The translations under genes and the position numbers were made by a program. Of a DNA stretch of 64,000 nt, positions 7,412 through 17,342 are shown one piece after another. Positions within the stretch are counted from its first letter, which is position 1, and every line of letters begins with the position of its first letter. The notes below the pieces were generated by a model. It searched no databases. It was not told the origin of the DNA and saw only the letters and a program-made list of their open reading frames with translations. The stretch comes from Bacteroidales bacterium UBA1181 (GTDB taxonomy: Bacteria; Bacteroidota; Bacteroidia; Bacteroidales; Paludibacteraceae). The stretch is from positions 149,403 to 213,402 of the forward strand of contig DBYR01000013.1 in NCBI GenBank assembly GCA_002310215.1, in the 5' to 3' direction.

Positions 7412-8212
7412 ATGGGCAAGGAGAGCACGTTATTTAACCGGCTTACCCTTCTTTTGGGGAGGGAGACGATGGATGTCATCAGCAAGAAAAGAGTCATTAT
7501 TTTTGGTGTTGGTGGCGTGGGTAGTTGGTGCGCCGAAAGTTTAGTGCGCAGTGGCATCAGCCATCTCACGATCGTCGATAGCGATAGGATATGCGTCACA
7601 AACGTCAATCGACAGTTACAAGCGACAAGCAAGACGGTCGGCCTTGTAAAGGTTAACGTACTGAAGGATAGATTATTGGATATCAATCCACAAGCTGAGA
7701 TCGAGGCAATTCAGGAGATCTATTCCGCAGAGAACGACCCGATGTTCCATCTTGAGGAATATGACTACATCATTGATGCCATTGACAGTCTGGAGAACAA
7801 AGTTCACTTGATATTGCGCGCCACGGAGTGCCCAGGGAAGTTTTTTTCTGCGATGGGAGCCGCACTTAAGATTGACCCGACACAGGTTCAGGTGGCGGAT
7901 TTCTGGAAGGTTCATGGATGTCCGTTGGCTCGGGCTATTCGGAAAAAATTTAAGCGCATAGATAAATATCCTCGGAAAAAATTCCTTTGCGTCTTCTCGC
8001 CGGAGTTGCTATCCAACAAAGGAGAAGCATCCACCTGCGGGACAAGCGCATGCATATGTCCCAAGTCGGCCCTCATCACCGGCAACCCCAACCTCGTCAA
8101 CCACGAGTGGTGTTCCTCAAAAGCGCAAATCAACGGGACCACGGCGCATATAACAGCCATCTTCGGATTTACCATAGCTGGATTGGTGATGCAGGATATC
8201 GCTCAAGTATAA
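7412..8212 (+). CDS. tcdA: tRNA threonylcarbamoyladenosine dehydratase
   Basis: This 266-residue E1-like ThiF-superfamily enzyme has the glycine-rich ATP-binding motif GVGGVGS (32-38), the DSDRICVTNVNRQ adenylation segment and the TcdA-specific TSACICPKS and NHEWCSS cysteine regions. TcdA cyclises t6A37 to ct6A in ANN-decoding tRNAs in the cytoplasm. Length and motif order are normal. The start at 7412 follows GGGAGAA; the ATG at 7402 is in another frame. It is transcribed alone from its own promoter. Despite the E1 fold it belongs to the tRNA-modifying clade and is unlikely to be the E1 partner of the E2-like protein at 3 kb. Confidence 0.9.
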   Translation: MGKESTLFNRLTLLLGRETMDVISKKRVIIFGVGGVGSWCAESLVRSGISHLTIVDSDRICVTNVNRQLQATSKTVGLVKVNVLKDRLLDINPQAEIEAIQEIYSAENDPMFHLEEYDYIIDAIDSLENKVHLILRATECPGKFFSAMGAALKIDPTQVQVADFWKVHGCPLARAIRKKFKRIDKYPRKKFLCVFSPELLSNKGEASTCGTSACICPKSALITGNPNLVNHEWCSSKAQINGTTAHITAIFGFTIAGLVMQDIAQV

Positions 8213-8404
8213 TTGTCTTCGGATATAATCGTAGGAGTAGTGTATCCTGCGAATCAGCAATTATCCGGATAGAACATCGTGTGGTAAAAACGAGGGGATA
8301 TAGGACGAACGCAATATGATCCGCCTATTATACTGAAAGAACAAACAATTTTTTGCATATTTAATATTAATAGAAAAAACACAATAGAAACGCGAAATAT
8401 TTTT

Positions 8405-8412
8405 TATTTTTG
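8405..8412 (+). promoter_or_regulatory. -7-like box before the large T9SS protein gene
   Basis: TATTTTTG lies 86 bp upstream of the ATG. No clear -33 element is present. Nothing else was recognised in 8213-8497. Confidence 0.4.
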
Positions 8413-8497
8413 TACAAGAGAGACATCGTGCACTTTCCTTACGGGAGGAAATCATGCGCAACTGCTTGTAAAAGAAAACTTTAATGATCGTCAGTGT

Positions 8498-11400
8498 ATG
8501 TGGATAAAAAAATATATTACTGGATTTTTGGGTGCGATATTTATATCGTTGGGAGCCTCTTCCCAGGATATCTTCATCGACGGAGCAAGCAGCTCATTGG
8601 GAGGATTTATCTGTGGCGAATCGCACACCATCCAATTATCGGATCCGCAGACGTGGGGCATCACCTTCACAACCCCCTATTGCCTATGGCAACGATCGGA
8701 CAATAACGGCACATCATGGCAGAACATCGTCGAGAGCGGGACGAACACCACCTCTATCGATGTGGTCAACTACGACGGCACGAAACAACTATACCGAGTC
8801 ATCATTGGCGAATCGGAAACGGTTGCGAGCGATTACGCCAGATATGGGGTCGCGACTGGAGTGATTTCGGTGCCCAACTTCGTCAGCATGCAATGCGACC
8901 CTACCATCTGTGGCGATGGGGAGAACCGCCTTGTGGTTTGGAAGGAGGACTTCAAGAGCGTGCCGAGGGGCGAAAGAAGAGAGTGCGCAGATGTAAGAAC
9001 CAGAAAATTCGCAGGACGATACAACACGAGTTACAGTACAAATATAGGCGACAGCTGTTATGCCATCGTATCCCACTCGGAGGATGGTTCTACCTCATCA
9101 TACGATTGGTTCTCTGGCGGCACAGACCATACCGGCAACAAGGATGGTGGCTTCTTATTGATCAACAACCCTGACCGTTCATGGAATGAACACGAACTCA
9201 TCTTCGAGAAAAAGATCGATTTTGACTTATGTTCCGACACGTGGTACTATTTTTCCATGTATGCCATGTGCGTCACGGGTGGCTTCATCAAAAACCCCAA
9301 TGCCACTGGCGCCTATCCGAATTTCTTGTTCGAAATCATTGGAGAAGACGGAACCACGGTTTTGGCGTCTAATCAGTCAGGGGAGGTCCCCGTTTCAGTC
9401 TATGGTATTTCAACGTGGATCAACTATGGCGTCAGCTTTAACTCGGGGAACAATCGGAACGTGACGCTACGGATCTATGACGATGCGGAGAAGGGTGTGG
9501 GTGGCGACGATATGGCCATCGACGACATATCCCTAATCGCTTGCGAAAAGCCTATTCCAGAGGCTATTCTCAGCGTTGGACAGGAGCAGGACAAGGAGGG
9601 AATCTGCGGCGAAACCGCACAACTGACGTTATCAGACATGTCACAATGGGAGGCCTTGCTGCCTGACGTTTACTGTGTCTGGCAAACCTCCGATGATGGC
9701 GGGGCCACATGGACCAACATGCCGGAAAGCGGCGAGAAGGTCTACTCCGTCGAGGTGCCTTTCCAGAAATCGGACGAGGGCATGCGCTACCGTGTGATCA
9801 TCGCGAAGGACCAAACCTCCGGACTATTCATCGCGGACCACGGTTTTTCGGACGATGCCTGCTCCCTCTACAAAATCAGCAATGTCTCCACGCTCACTTG
9901 CCACTGCGCGACGCCTCAAATCTTCGTCACCGCCAGCAGCTCATTTTTCTGCACGGACCCGGTAGAACTCTCCGCCACGGTGAACAATGGCGTGGCGGTG
10001 GATAGCATCTCATGGAGCCAACAGGACGTCAGCACAGGGGATTGGGTCGCTATCGCAGACCAGCAAGGGTCTTCCATCTCTGTATTCGACCAAATAGAGA
10101 GACACTATTGCGCCGTGGCTTGGAATGACACCTGCCATTCCGACTCGGTGTTCATCACGATAAAAGAGAGCCACACGGACAGTGTGCCGCTAAAAATAAC
10201 AGGAGATGGAACGATCTGCGAAAATGGCTCGACGACGCTCATCCTGACGGGCAACGCCCTCGACCAAATCACTTGGATGAAGAGGGAGGAGGGGGAGAGT
10301 GATTTCTCTCCTTTGGGTGCCGCTGACGCTCCGCAAACAACGGTCAGCCCAAGTAAGACCACCTACTACCGCGCAGAGTCCGCCGTCCTCCCTGGCCAGT
10401 GCATCCAAGGCATCTCCGACACGTTCACCGTGAAGGTGGATGTCCCTGCCACACTCACCCTCGCATCATCCGCCAGTGCGGTCTGCGTGAACGATGATGT
10501 GACCCTCTCGGCAAGCTATGGCACAGCCACCGCCATCGTCTGGGAGAAGAAGGAGGAGGGTGAAACCGCCTTCGCGGACTTCTCCACCGACCTCATCCAA
10601 CAGCAGGTCGTCAACCCTACACACAAAACCACCTACCGCATCCGCTCCGCACAGAGCAGTGCTTGTCCGGAGAGCGTTTCGGACGAGGTGACGGTCTCCA
10701 CGGAAGATTCCCTGAGGGTCTCTGTAGAGCCTATCGAAACGACACTCTGCGAAGGAACGGCGGTGAGCCTAAAGGCCTCCGTCACGGGTACGCCCGCATC
10801 CGTCACATGGGAGAAGCAAGCAGGCGGACAGACCTCCGTCCTGGCCAACGACAAGGAGGCCACAGACACGCCAACACAATCCTGCGAATACACGGTGACA
10901 GCAGCCGGACAGCTCTGCCCGGACGCTACCCAAAGCCTCTCCGTCACAGTGGACAACCAAGCATCGCTAACCTTGAGCGCCTCCGCCAATGCGGTCTGCG
11001 TGAACGATAACGTGACCCTCTCGGCAAGCTATGGCACAGCCACCGCCATCGTCTGGGAGAAGAAGGAGGAGGGCGAAACCGCCTTCGCGGACTTCTCCAC
11101 CGACCTCACCCAACAGCAGGTAGTCAACCCTGCGCACAAGACCACCTACCGCATCCGCTCCGCACAGAGCAGTGCTTGTCCGAAGAGCGTTTCGGACGAG
11201 GTGACCATCTCCACGGAAGACTCCCTGCGGGTCTCTGTAGAGCCTATCCAAACGACACTCTGCGAAGGCACGGCGGTGAGCCTGAAAGCCTCCGTCACGG
11301 GTACGCCCGCATCCATCACGTGGGAGAAGCAAGTAGGCGGACAGACCTCCGTTTTGGCCAATGACAAGGAGACCACAGACACGCCTGCCCAATCTTGCGA

Positions 11401-14008
11401 ATACACGGTGACGGCAGCCGGACAGCTCTGCCCGGACGCTACCCAAAGCCTCTCCGTCACAGTGGACAACCAGGCGACACTGACGTTGAGCGCCTCCGCC
11501 AATGCGGTCTGCGTGAACGATAATGTGACCCTCTCGGCAAGCTATGGCACAGCGACCGCCATCGCCTGGGAGAAGAAGGAGGAAGGAGAAACCGCCTTTG
11601 CGGATTTCTCCACCGACCTCATCCAACAGCAGGTTGTCAACCCTGCGCACAAGACCACCTACCGCATCCGCTCCGCACAGAACAATGCCTGTCCGGAGAG
11701 CTATTCGGACGAGGTGACCATCACCACGGAAGACTCCCTGCGGGTCTCTGTAGAGCCTATCGAAACAACACTCTGCGAAGGCACGGCGGTGAGCCTGAAG
11801 GCCTCCGTCACGGGTACACCCGCATCCATCACGTGGGAGAAGCAGGTGGGCGGACAGACCTCCGTTTTGGCCAATGACAAAGAGACCACAGACACGCCTG
11901 CCCAATCTTGCGAATACACGGTGACAGCAGCCGGACAGCTCTGCCCGGACGCTACCCAAAGCCTCTCCGTCACAGTGGACAACCAGGCGACACTGACGTT
12001 GAGTGCCTCCGCTAATGCGGTCTGCGTAAACGACAACGTGACCCTCTCGGCAAGCTATGGCACAGCCACCGCCATCGTCTGGGAGAAGAAGGAGGAAGGC
12101 GAAACCGCCTTTGCGGACTTCTCCACCGACCTCACCCAACAGCAGGTAGTCAACCCTACGCACAAGACCACCTACCGCATCCGCTCCGCGCAGAACAATG
12201 CTTGTCCGGAGAGCTATTCGGATGAGGTGACGGTCACCACGGAAGACTCCCTGCGCATGAACCTTCAACCTATTGCGGAGACAGTCAAGGAAGGGAATAG
12301 TGTTAGCCTCAAGGCAACTATTGTCCAAGGCACCCCGACATCGTTCACATGGGAGAAGGAAACCGACTCAGGGAAGAGCACGTTAGGCACACAATACGAG
12401 GCGACTGACACGCCAAGCGAAAACAGCACCTACATCGCCACCGTCCATGCGACGTATTGCCCTGAGGTGACCCTTAGCCAAAGCATCATCTTCAAGCCAC
12501 TGATTATCCTTAGCCTATCGTCCGCAGTGGATACGATATGCGAAGGCGAGGAAGTGGTGCTCACCGCCAGCTATGGAGTGGCAGAGGGTATTGCATGGGA
12601 AAAACAGGAGGAGGGATCCTCTGGTTACGAGGAATTCGCCACTGACTTAACCACGCAGAAGAATGTGACACCAATGGTGACAACCCGCTACAGAATACGC
12701 TACACAGGAGATGATGTGGTCTACTCCAACGATGTCACCATCCATGTGGTGAAACCAGTTGAAGTCGAACTTACAGGAGATGAGTCCACATGTAAGGGAA
12801 GTGACTACACCATTAACTTCCGCATAAAGAACGGGCAGGATGTATCATCCGTCACCCTATACGAATCCGTCAATGGAGAGATCGTCAACCGGGAAAAGAT
12901 TGAAGGATATAGTTCGGGCGACTACAACGGGGCCTCCCTCTATACCCTCAAGGAAGAGACCTCCTTCAGCATGAAGGCCATTGCCAACCATTGCCATGAG
13001 GTGGAGGCCACCCACACCGTAACAATCGACACGGTCCCTGACCACTATGAACTGACTGCTTCGTCAGACTCGATCTGTAGAGGCGACATTGTGGAACTCT
13101 CCACAGACTTCCCGTTCTCGGCGAACAATCTGTTGTTATCCGCGACATCCGCCACAACGGGTCACCCGGAGGAGATCTACATGGCTTCCGACAAGGAGAG
13201 TTTCAATCCAGATGAGACCACCAACTACACCCTTATCCCACGCACGGAGAAGGGGTGCATAGGGGAAAAGAAGGAACTCACCATCCATGTGTTCGAGCCA
13301 ACGGAAGGCACGACGAAGGACACGATGGTCTGCATCGGGGAGCGCGCCTTCCTGCGTGTGAATGATGGTGCTGCTGACAACCGATATGTCTGGTCCACCT
13401 CCCCTGAATTCACCGATACCATCGCCATAGGCAACAGACAGGAGGTGTTCCCGGAAGAGACTACCACCTACTACGTGAAGGCGACAAACGGTACGTGCGA
13501 AAAGCAACTAGAGCAGACGATACACGTTGCGCCGCAACCCAATATTATCGTGAATCAGGAAGAGGCGCAGATCATCACCCTCGAAGGGGAAGGCGGAACA
13601 GCCCCTTATCTCTTCGACTTGGGCTCAGGATTCGAACAGACAAACACAATCACACCAGTGGTTCCCGGCTGGACCTATACCGCCAAGGTCAAAGACGAGA
13701 AGGGCTGCGTCGGCGAAATGACCTTCGTGGCGGAACGTCATGATCTGATTATCCCTGAATACTTCACACCTCAGGGCGATGGAACCAACGACACATGGAA
13801 GATCATCAACTTGAATAGATATGCCAACGTGAGAGTATCCATCTTCGACCGACATGGCAAGAAACTCTTCGAGTCGACAGACCCTGAGCAAGAGTGGGAC
13901 GGAACATACAATGGCTATGCCTTGCCTTCGGAGGATTATTGGTATATCATCAACCTTTATGACACAAGGGTAACATACAAGGGACATTTCACGTTAATAC
14001 GAAACTAA
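8498..14008 (+). CDS. Giant T9SS cell-surface protein with repeated Ig-like modules (type B sorting domain)
   Basis: The 1,836-residue protein starts with a signal peptide (MWIKKYITGFLGAIFISLGA). The N-terminal third has a jelly-roll-like segment (about 150-345) and two related modules beginning with ICGE. Residues about 649-1250 hold 3.5 near-identical 171-residue units, each with two Ig-like modules (AVCVNDNVTLSASYG and TTLCEGTAVSLKASV), followed by diverged versions. The last 85 residues (YFTPQGDGTNDTWKI, VSIFDRHGKKLFES, GTYNGYALPSEDYWY) are the gliding-motility-associated, T9SS type B sorting domain. The protein should be exported and held at the cell surface as an adhesin or stalk. No enzymatic motif was seen. 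The composition (rich in Thr, Ser and Val; few Lys-Lys runs) fits a secreted filament. Confidence 0.85.
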   Translation: MWIKKYITGFLGAIFISLGASSQDIFIDGASSSLGGFICGESHTIQLSDPQTWGITFTTPYCLWQRSDNNGTSWQNIVESGTNTTSIDVVNYDGTKQLYRVIIGESETVASDYARYGVATGVISVPNFVSMQCDPTICGDGENRLVVWKEDFKSVPRGERRECADVRTRKFAGRYNTSYSTNIGDSCYAIVSHSEDGSTSSYDWFSGGTDHTGNKDGGFLLINNPDRSWNEHELIFEKKIDFDLCSDTWYYFSMYAMCVTGGFIKNPNATGAYPNFLFEIIGEDGTTVLASNQSGEVPVSVYGISTWINYGVSFNSGNNRNVTLRIYDDAEKGVGGDDMAIDDISLIACEKPIPEAILSVGQEQDKEGICGETAQLTLSDMSQWEALLPDVYCVWQTSDDGGATWTNMPESGEKVYSVEVPFQKSDEGMRYRVIIAKDQTSGLFIADHGFSDDACSLYKISNVSTLTCHCATPQIFVTASSSFFCTDPVELSATVNNGVAVDSISWSQQDVSTGDWVAIADQQGSSISVFDQIERHYCAVAWNDTCHSDSVFITIKESHTDSVPLKITGDGTICENGSTTLILTGNALDQITWMKREEGESDFSPLGAADAPQTTVSPSKTTYYRAESAVLPGQCIQGISDTFTVKVDVPATLTLASSASAVCVNDDVTLSASYGTATAIVWEKKEEGETAFADFSTDLIQQQVVNPTHKTTYRIRSAQSSACPESVSDEVTVSTEDSLRVSVEPIETTLCEGTAVSLKASVTGTPASVTWEKQAGGQTSVLANDKEATDTPTQSCEYTVTAAGQLCPDATQSLSVTVDNQASLTLSASANAVCVNDNVTLSASYGTATAIVWEKKEEGETAFADFSTDLTQQQVVNPAHKTTYRIRSAQSSACPKSVSDEVTISTEDSLRVSVEPIQTTLCEGTAVSLKASVTGTPASITWEKQVGGQTSVLANDKETTDTPAQSCEYTVTAAGQLCPDATQSLSVTVDNQATLTLSASANAVCVNDNVTLSASYGTATAIAWEKKEEGETAFADFSTDLIQQQVVNPAHKTTYRIRSAQNNACPESYSDEVTITTEDSLRVSVEPIETTLCEGTAVSLKASVTGTPASITWEKQVGGQTSVLANDKETTDTPAQSCEYTVTAAGQLCPDATQSLSVTVDNQATLTLSASANAVCVNDNVTLSASYGTATAIVWEKKEEGETAFADFSTDLTQQQVVNPTHKTTYRIRSAQNNACPESYSDEVTVTTEDSLRMNLQPIAETVKEGNSVSLKATIVQGTPTSFTWEKETDSGKSTLGTQYEATDTPSENSTYIATVHATYCPEVTLSQSIIFKPLIILSLSSAVDTICEGEEVVLTASYGVAEGIAWEKQEEGSSGYEEFATDLTTQKNVTPMVTTRYRIRYTGDDVVYSNDVTIHVVKPVEVELTGDESTCKGSDYTINFRIKNGQDVSSVTLYESVNGEIVNREKIEGYSSGDYNGASLYTLKEETSFSMKAIANHCHEVEATHTVTIDTVPDHYELTASSDSICRGDIVELSTDFPFSANNLLLSATSATTGHPEEIYMASDKESFNPDETTNYTLIPRTEKGCIGEKKELTIHVFEPTEGTTKDTMVCIGERAFLRVNDGAADNRYVWSTSPEFTDTIAIGNRQEVFPEETTTYYVKATNGTCEKQLEQTIHVAPQPNIIVNQEEAQIITLEGEGGTAPYLFDLGSGFEQTNTITPVVPGWTYTAKVKDEKGCVGEMTFVAERHDLIIPEYFTPQGDGTNDTWKIINLNRYANVRVSIFDRHGKKLFESTDPEQEWDGTYNGYALPSEDYWYIINLYDTRVTYKGHFTLIRN
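10444..12257 (+). repeat. 513-bp in-frame tandem repeat, about 3.5 copies
   Basis: The marker GTCTGCGT recurs at 10481, 10994, 11507 and 12020, exactly 513 bp apart each time. Copies differ by scattered substitutions (for example IVWEKK/IAWEKK and SSACPES/NNACPES). The fourth copy diverges after EDSLR. Such near-identity allows copy-number change by recombination. Confidence 0.95.
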
Positions 14009-14030
14009 GGAATTATAGAGAATCATTATT

Positions 14031-14426
14031 ATGGAATATATCTTTGAATACGAATTTGAGGTGCGCGACTACGAGTGCGATGTGCAGGGTATTGTAAATA
14101 ACGCTAATTATCAGCATTATATGGAGCATGCGAGGCACCGCTACATCCAGACGATCGGTTTGGACTTCATGGAGCTGACCAACGCCGGGGTCATCCTCGT
14201 CGTCGCAAAGGCTGAGCTGCAATACAAGCAACCGTTGAAGAGCAACGACAAGTTCGTCTGCCGCCTCAACGTGAAGAAGGAGGGTATCCGTTATGTTTTC
14301 TATGAGGATATTTACCGTCTATCCGACAATAAGCTTTGTACACAAGGTAAATTCGACATCGTCTCCGTCATCAATGGTAGACTAAAGACTTCGGAGATCG
14401 TCGACAAGGCACTCTTCGGTGAATAA
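14031..14426 (+). CDS. Acyl-CoA thioesterase, YbgC/FadM-type hotdog
   Basis: This 131-residue 4HBT-fold protein has the motif RDYECDVQGIVNNANYQHY (12-30). Asp17 occupies the catalytic aspartate position of 4-hydroxybenzoyl-CoA/YbgC thioesterases, and the helix YMEHARHRYI follows. It would hydrolyse short- or medium-chain acyl-CoA in the cytoplasm; the actual substrate is not predictable. It starts 22 bp after the T9SS protein gene and is convergent with the sensor-regulator. Confidence 0.85.
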   Translation: MEYIFEYEFEVRDYECDVQGIVNNANYQHYMEHARHRYIQTIGLDFMELTNAGVILVVAKAELQYKQPLKSNDKFVCRLNVKKEGIRYVFYEDIYRLSDNKLCTQGKFDIVSVINGRLKTSEIVDKALFGE

Positions 14427-14439
14427 TTAGTTATTACGA

Positions 14440-17205
14440 TTAACTATCTGATTGATCCTTCTCCTTCTTCTGCGAAGGAGGATAGCCAAAGTATTCCTTG
14501 TACTTGCGGCTGAAGTAGTATGGACTGCTGAAGCCCGTCGTGAAGGCCACCTCTTTGACTGGCAAGTTCGTGGTCCGCAACATCTCGTCCGCCTTCTTCA
14601 AGCGATGGACACCGATCATCTCCACCGGTGTTTGCTCCGTCAGCGGTTTCAGCCTACGGATGAGGGTGGATTTGCTGGTGGACATCTCCTTGGCCAGCTC
14701 CTCCACGGAGAATTCAGGGTTCATGTAGTTGCGCTCTATGACCTCCATCACCTGCGCCATGAACGGGTCGACGGCTGGTTCCTGCGTTGCATCATCCTCC
14801 TGTCCTTGGGACTCCGTCGCATGCGCTGTAGCATCCCCGGATGTGTTTGCCACTGGTTTTTCCACATAGACTACTTTGTGCCTCTTCTTTCCATACATCC
14901 AATATAGGAAGGCCAATAGGGCAAGCACCACCAGGTTGATGAACCACCATGATCTCCACCAAGTCGAAACGACGGTGATTGGCAGCATCAAGTGGGTGGC
15001 TTGATCCTCGTCCCCTAACTCATAGACAGATAGTTCCAGTTCATATTTCCCTGCGGGAAGATGGTCCAGAACCACCTCCCTCCTGCCGTTCAGATTCTTC
15101 CATGTACTATCTACCCCCTTGAGGCGGTAGGTGCAAACAACATCCAGTCCCGAAAGGGAGACCACATCGAAGGCGATATGCGTTTCCAAGTTGCTCTCCT
15201 TCAGGCGGAGCTTGCCATCCCGCAAAGATAGTCTGAGGGATTGTCCATCGCCCCCTTTCCCGGTCACGTCAGACCATGCCAAGAACCTGATGGTTCCGGA
15301 AGAGCCCATCTGATTAGGGTTCAGCATGATGAAACCATTGGAGCACCCGAAGAACATATTGCCCTTCGAACTCTCATAAATGGCGCGGGACTGGAAAAAG
15401 AGCTTCCCGTATTTGTCCATCGGGAGCGGAATGGTCCTGTAAGTTTTTTCCTTCAGGTTGACCCTATAGATGCCCGCCGTACCGTCGCACCACAGGAACC
15501 CCTGTTTGTCGAAGTAGACGGAGACGTATTTCGCGGTAGGCAGATAGTCCAAAAGGCTCATCGTCCCATCTTTCTTGGAGACACGGAAGACACCGTAGTT
15601 GGAGGCGACGTAAAGGTTCCCCTCCGCATCGCAGTGCCCGTCGACGAATATGCATGGTTCCGTCGTGTTAGGGGGAGTCTTCCACGAGAAGAAACGCATT
15701 CCTGCACTATCGCAACGCCAGACGTTATAAGGGGAAATCACCCACATCATACCATCCGGTGCCTCCTCCATATCGTCGATCCAACGATCGATGATATCCT
15801 CATTCACCACGAAAGATTTCTTCTCCCATGTGCCGTCCGTGTGGCGCACATAGACACCGTCTCCTTGTGTGGCGACCCAGATTTCTCCATTACGTAAGTG
15901 GCGCACGCATTTAGAGCTATTGACCGTATTCTCCAATCCGTTGTACCTGAGGGGTGACACCCTTCCATCCTCCGAGACGATACCGATGCCACCGAACCAG
16001 GAGGAAACCAGCGATTCGTTCCCCCTCCAACGACAAAAGGAGAGGATGCTCCTTCCCATGCAGGAGAAGCCATCCAAGTATTGCATGAACTTGCCTTCGC
16101 CCGTCACCAGATAGGCGCCGGAGCCATCCGTCCCCACGAATATATTGCCGTCGGGACGTTCTAGGAAACAAGAGGCATCCACGTTCGGATAGCCCATTTC
16201 GGACGAATGGAAAATCTTAGAGCTGTTCTCCGCTTGATAACGGAACAGACCATTCACCTGTGTGCCGATCCAAATGCTATGGTCTGAATCCTCGAACAGG
16301 GCATGAACTTTCTTCAGGTCCTCATCCCCCTCATAGGATTTCACCTCGACAAATTTCCCGAAGTGGTCCATCCGCCACAAACCATCTCCCCACGTGCCTA
16401 ACCAGACACGCTCCTTCGTGTCTTTCAGCATGATGGATACGTTCTTGAATGGCGTATTCAGTTCTTTGGCGACAGGCAATCCTTCCCCAGGAATATCAAA
16501 TAGCCAAACACCCCCCATGTTGGTGGAGACCAGAACGCGGGCAGAGTCCAGCTCTAGAATCGAGGAGACTGGCGCCTTGTCCTTGGAGAGCGAATAAAGC
16601 TTCAGTTCCTCCCCTTGGGAAGAGAAGAGATGAAGCCCGTCGAAAGAGCCTACCCAAAGATTACCTAACCTATCTTCATAAAAGGATTGTACGAGCAACT
16701 GACTCGTGGTGCCTGTCAAAAGCGAGTCCTCCGAAAAACGATTCCGCAACGTGTCATACGGGAAGATGCCGCTTGTGGTCAAGAGTAGACTCCTTCCATC
16801 CCGCAATCGGGAGAAACCTGTCACGGACTTCACGTACTTCTCCATCAATTCAGGGAAACGTCGGTTTAGGAACGTATCGGCAGCGATCTCGTAAGTCTGC
16901 AACATGCCATGATCCCCACCAAAGAGAATCTCTCCCGATATGGAGCTCGTCAGGCAACTTACGCTATTCTGCATCAAACCTCCTCGTTTCTTGGAGTAGT
17001 TCTTGAAATATGTGCCGTCGAACCGGCTCACCCCGTCCTGCGTGGCGACCCATATAAATCCGTTGCTGTCTTGTCCGATTCCTAAGACAAAGTCACAGCA
17101 CAACCCATCCTTTGTCCTATAATGGTCAAAACACAAATGCTCACTCGCACACAGCATGTGGCAAGAGAAAAGCATCGAAAAAACTATAAGCAACCTAAAA
17201 CACAT
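14440..17205 (-). CDS. Membrane sensor-regulator: two-component-type propeller, Y_Y_Y domain, TM and AraC HTH, no kinase
   Basis: The 921-residue protein has a signal peptide (1-20) and periplasmic beta-propeller repeats of the reg_prop type (about 25-680; GIGQDSNGFIWVATQDG, DRLGNLWVGSFDG). A Y_Y_Y domain (about 690-745), one TM segment (about 748-768, INLVVLALLAFLYWMYG) and an acidic linker follow. An AraC-family DNA-binding domain ends it (about 813-915, FSVEELAKEMSTSKSTLIRR and FSSPYYFSRKYKEYFG). Hybrid two-component systems of Bacteroidota place histidine kinase and receiver domains between TM and AraC; both are absent, so the HTH is tethered directly to the membrane sensor. The likely ligand is a glycan fragment. 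Glycosidase genes lie on both sides. Confidence 0.85.
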   Translation of the reverse strand: MCFRLLIVFSMLFSCHMLCASEHLCFDHYRTKDGLCCDFVLGIGQDSNGFIWVATQDGVSRFDGTYFKNYSKKRGGLMQNSVSCLTSSISGEILFGGDHGMLQTYEIAADTFLNRRFPELMEKYVKSVTGFSRLRDGRSLLLTTSGIFPYDTLRNRFSEDSLLTGTTSQLLVQSFYEDRLGNLWVGSFDGLHLFSSQGEELKLYSLSKDKAPVSSILELDSARVLVSTNMGGVWLFDIPGEGLPVAKELNTPFKNVSIMLKDTKERVWLGTWGDGLWRMDHFGKFVEVKSYEGDEDLKKVHALFEDSDHSIWIGTQVNGLFRYQAENSSKIFHSSEMGYPNVDASCFLERPDGNIFVGTDGSGAYLVTGEGKFMQYLDGFSCMGRSILSFCRWRGNESLVSSWFGGIGIVSEDGRVSPLRYNGLENTVNSSKCVRHLRNGEIWVATQGDGVYVRHTDGTWEKKSFVVNEDIIDRWIDDMEEAPDGMMWVISPYNVWRCDSAGMRFFSWKTPPNTTEPCIFVDGHCDAEGNLYVASNYGVFRVSKKDGTMSLLDYLPTAKYVSVYFDKQGFLWCDGTAGIYRVNLKEKTYRTIPLPMDKYGKLFFQSRAIYESSKGNMFFGCSNGFIMLNPNQMGSSGTIRFLAWSDVTGKGGDGQSLRLSLRDGKLRLKESNLETHIAFDVVSLSGLDVVCTYRLKGVDSTWKNLNGRREVVLDHLPAGKYELELSVYELGDEDQATHLMLPITVVSTWWRSWWFINLVVLALLAFLYWMYGKKRHKVVYVEKPVANTSGDATAHATESQGQEDDATQEPAVDPFMAQVMEVIERNYMNPEFSVEELAKEMSTSKSTLIRRLKPLTEQTPVEMIGVHRLKKADEMLRTTNLPVKEVAFTTGFSSPYYFSRKYKEYFGYPPSQKKEKDQSDS

Positions 17206-17223
17206 AAACTAAAAGAAGCGCTA

Positions 17224-17231
17224 CAAAAATA
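17224..17231 (-). promoter_or_regulatory. -7-like box of the sensor-regulator
   Basis: TATTTTTG on the minus strand, 18 bp before the ATG; no -33 box was found. Confidence 0.35.
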
Positions 17232-17342
17232 ATTTTTTTCTTTCTCTTTTCCACGCCCCAACTTCCTATTTTTGAGAAATCAAGGCACAAAACGGAAACA
17301 TTTTTTAGCGGTTCGGACGCTTTGGTTTTGCTATCTATGTGT

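Noticed and set aside
7412..8212. ThiF-fold protein considered as E1 partner of the E2-like protein
   Set aside because: Motifs place it in the TcdA tRNA-modification clade; it is separated by two secreted-enzyme genes and has its own promoter.
10967..12328. 453-codon open frame on the minus strand inside the tandem repeats
   Set aside because: It is antisense to the T9SS protein and remains open only because the repeat unit has few stops in that frame; the peptide is itself periodic and unlike known proteins.
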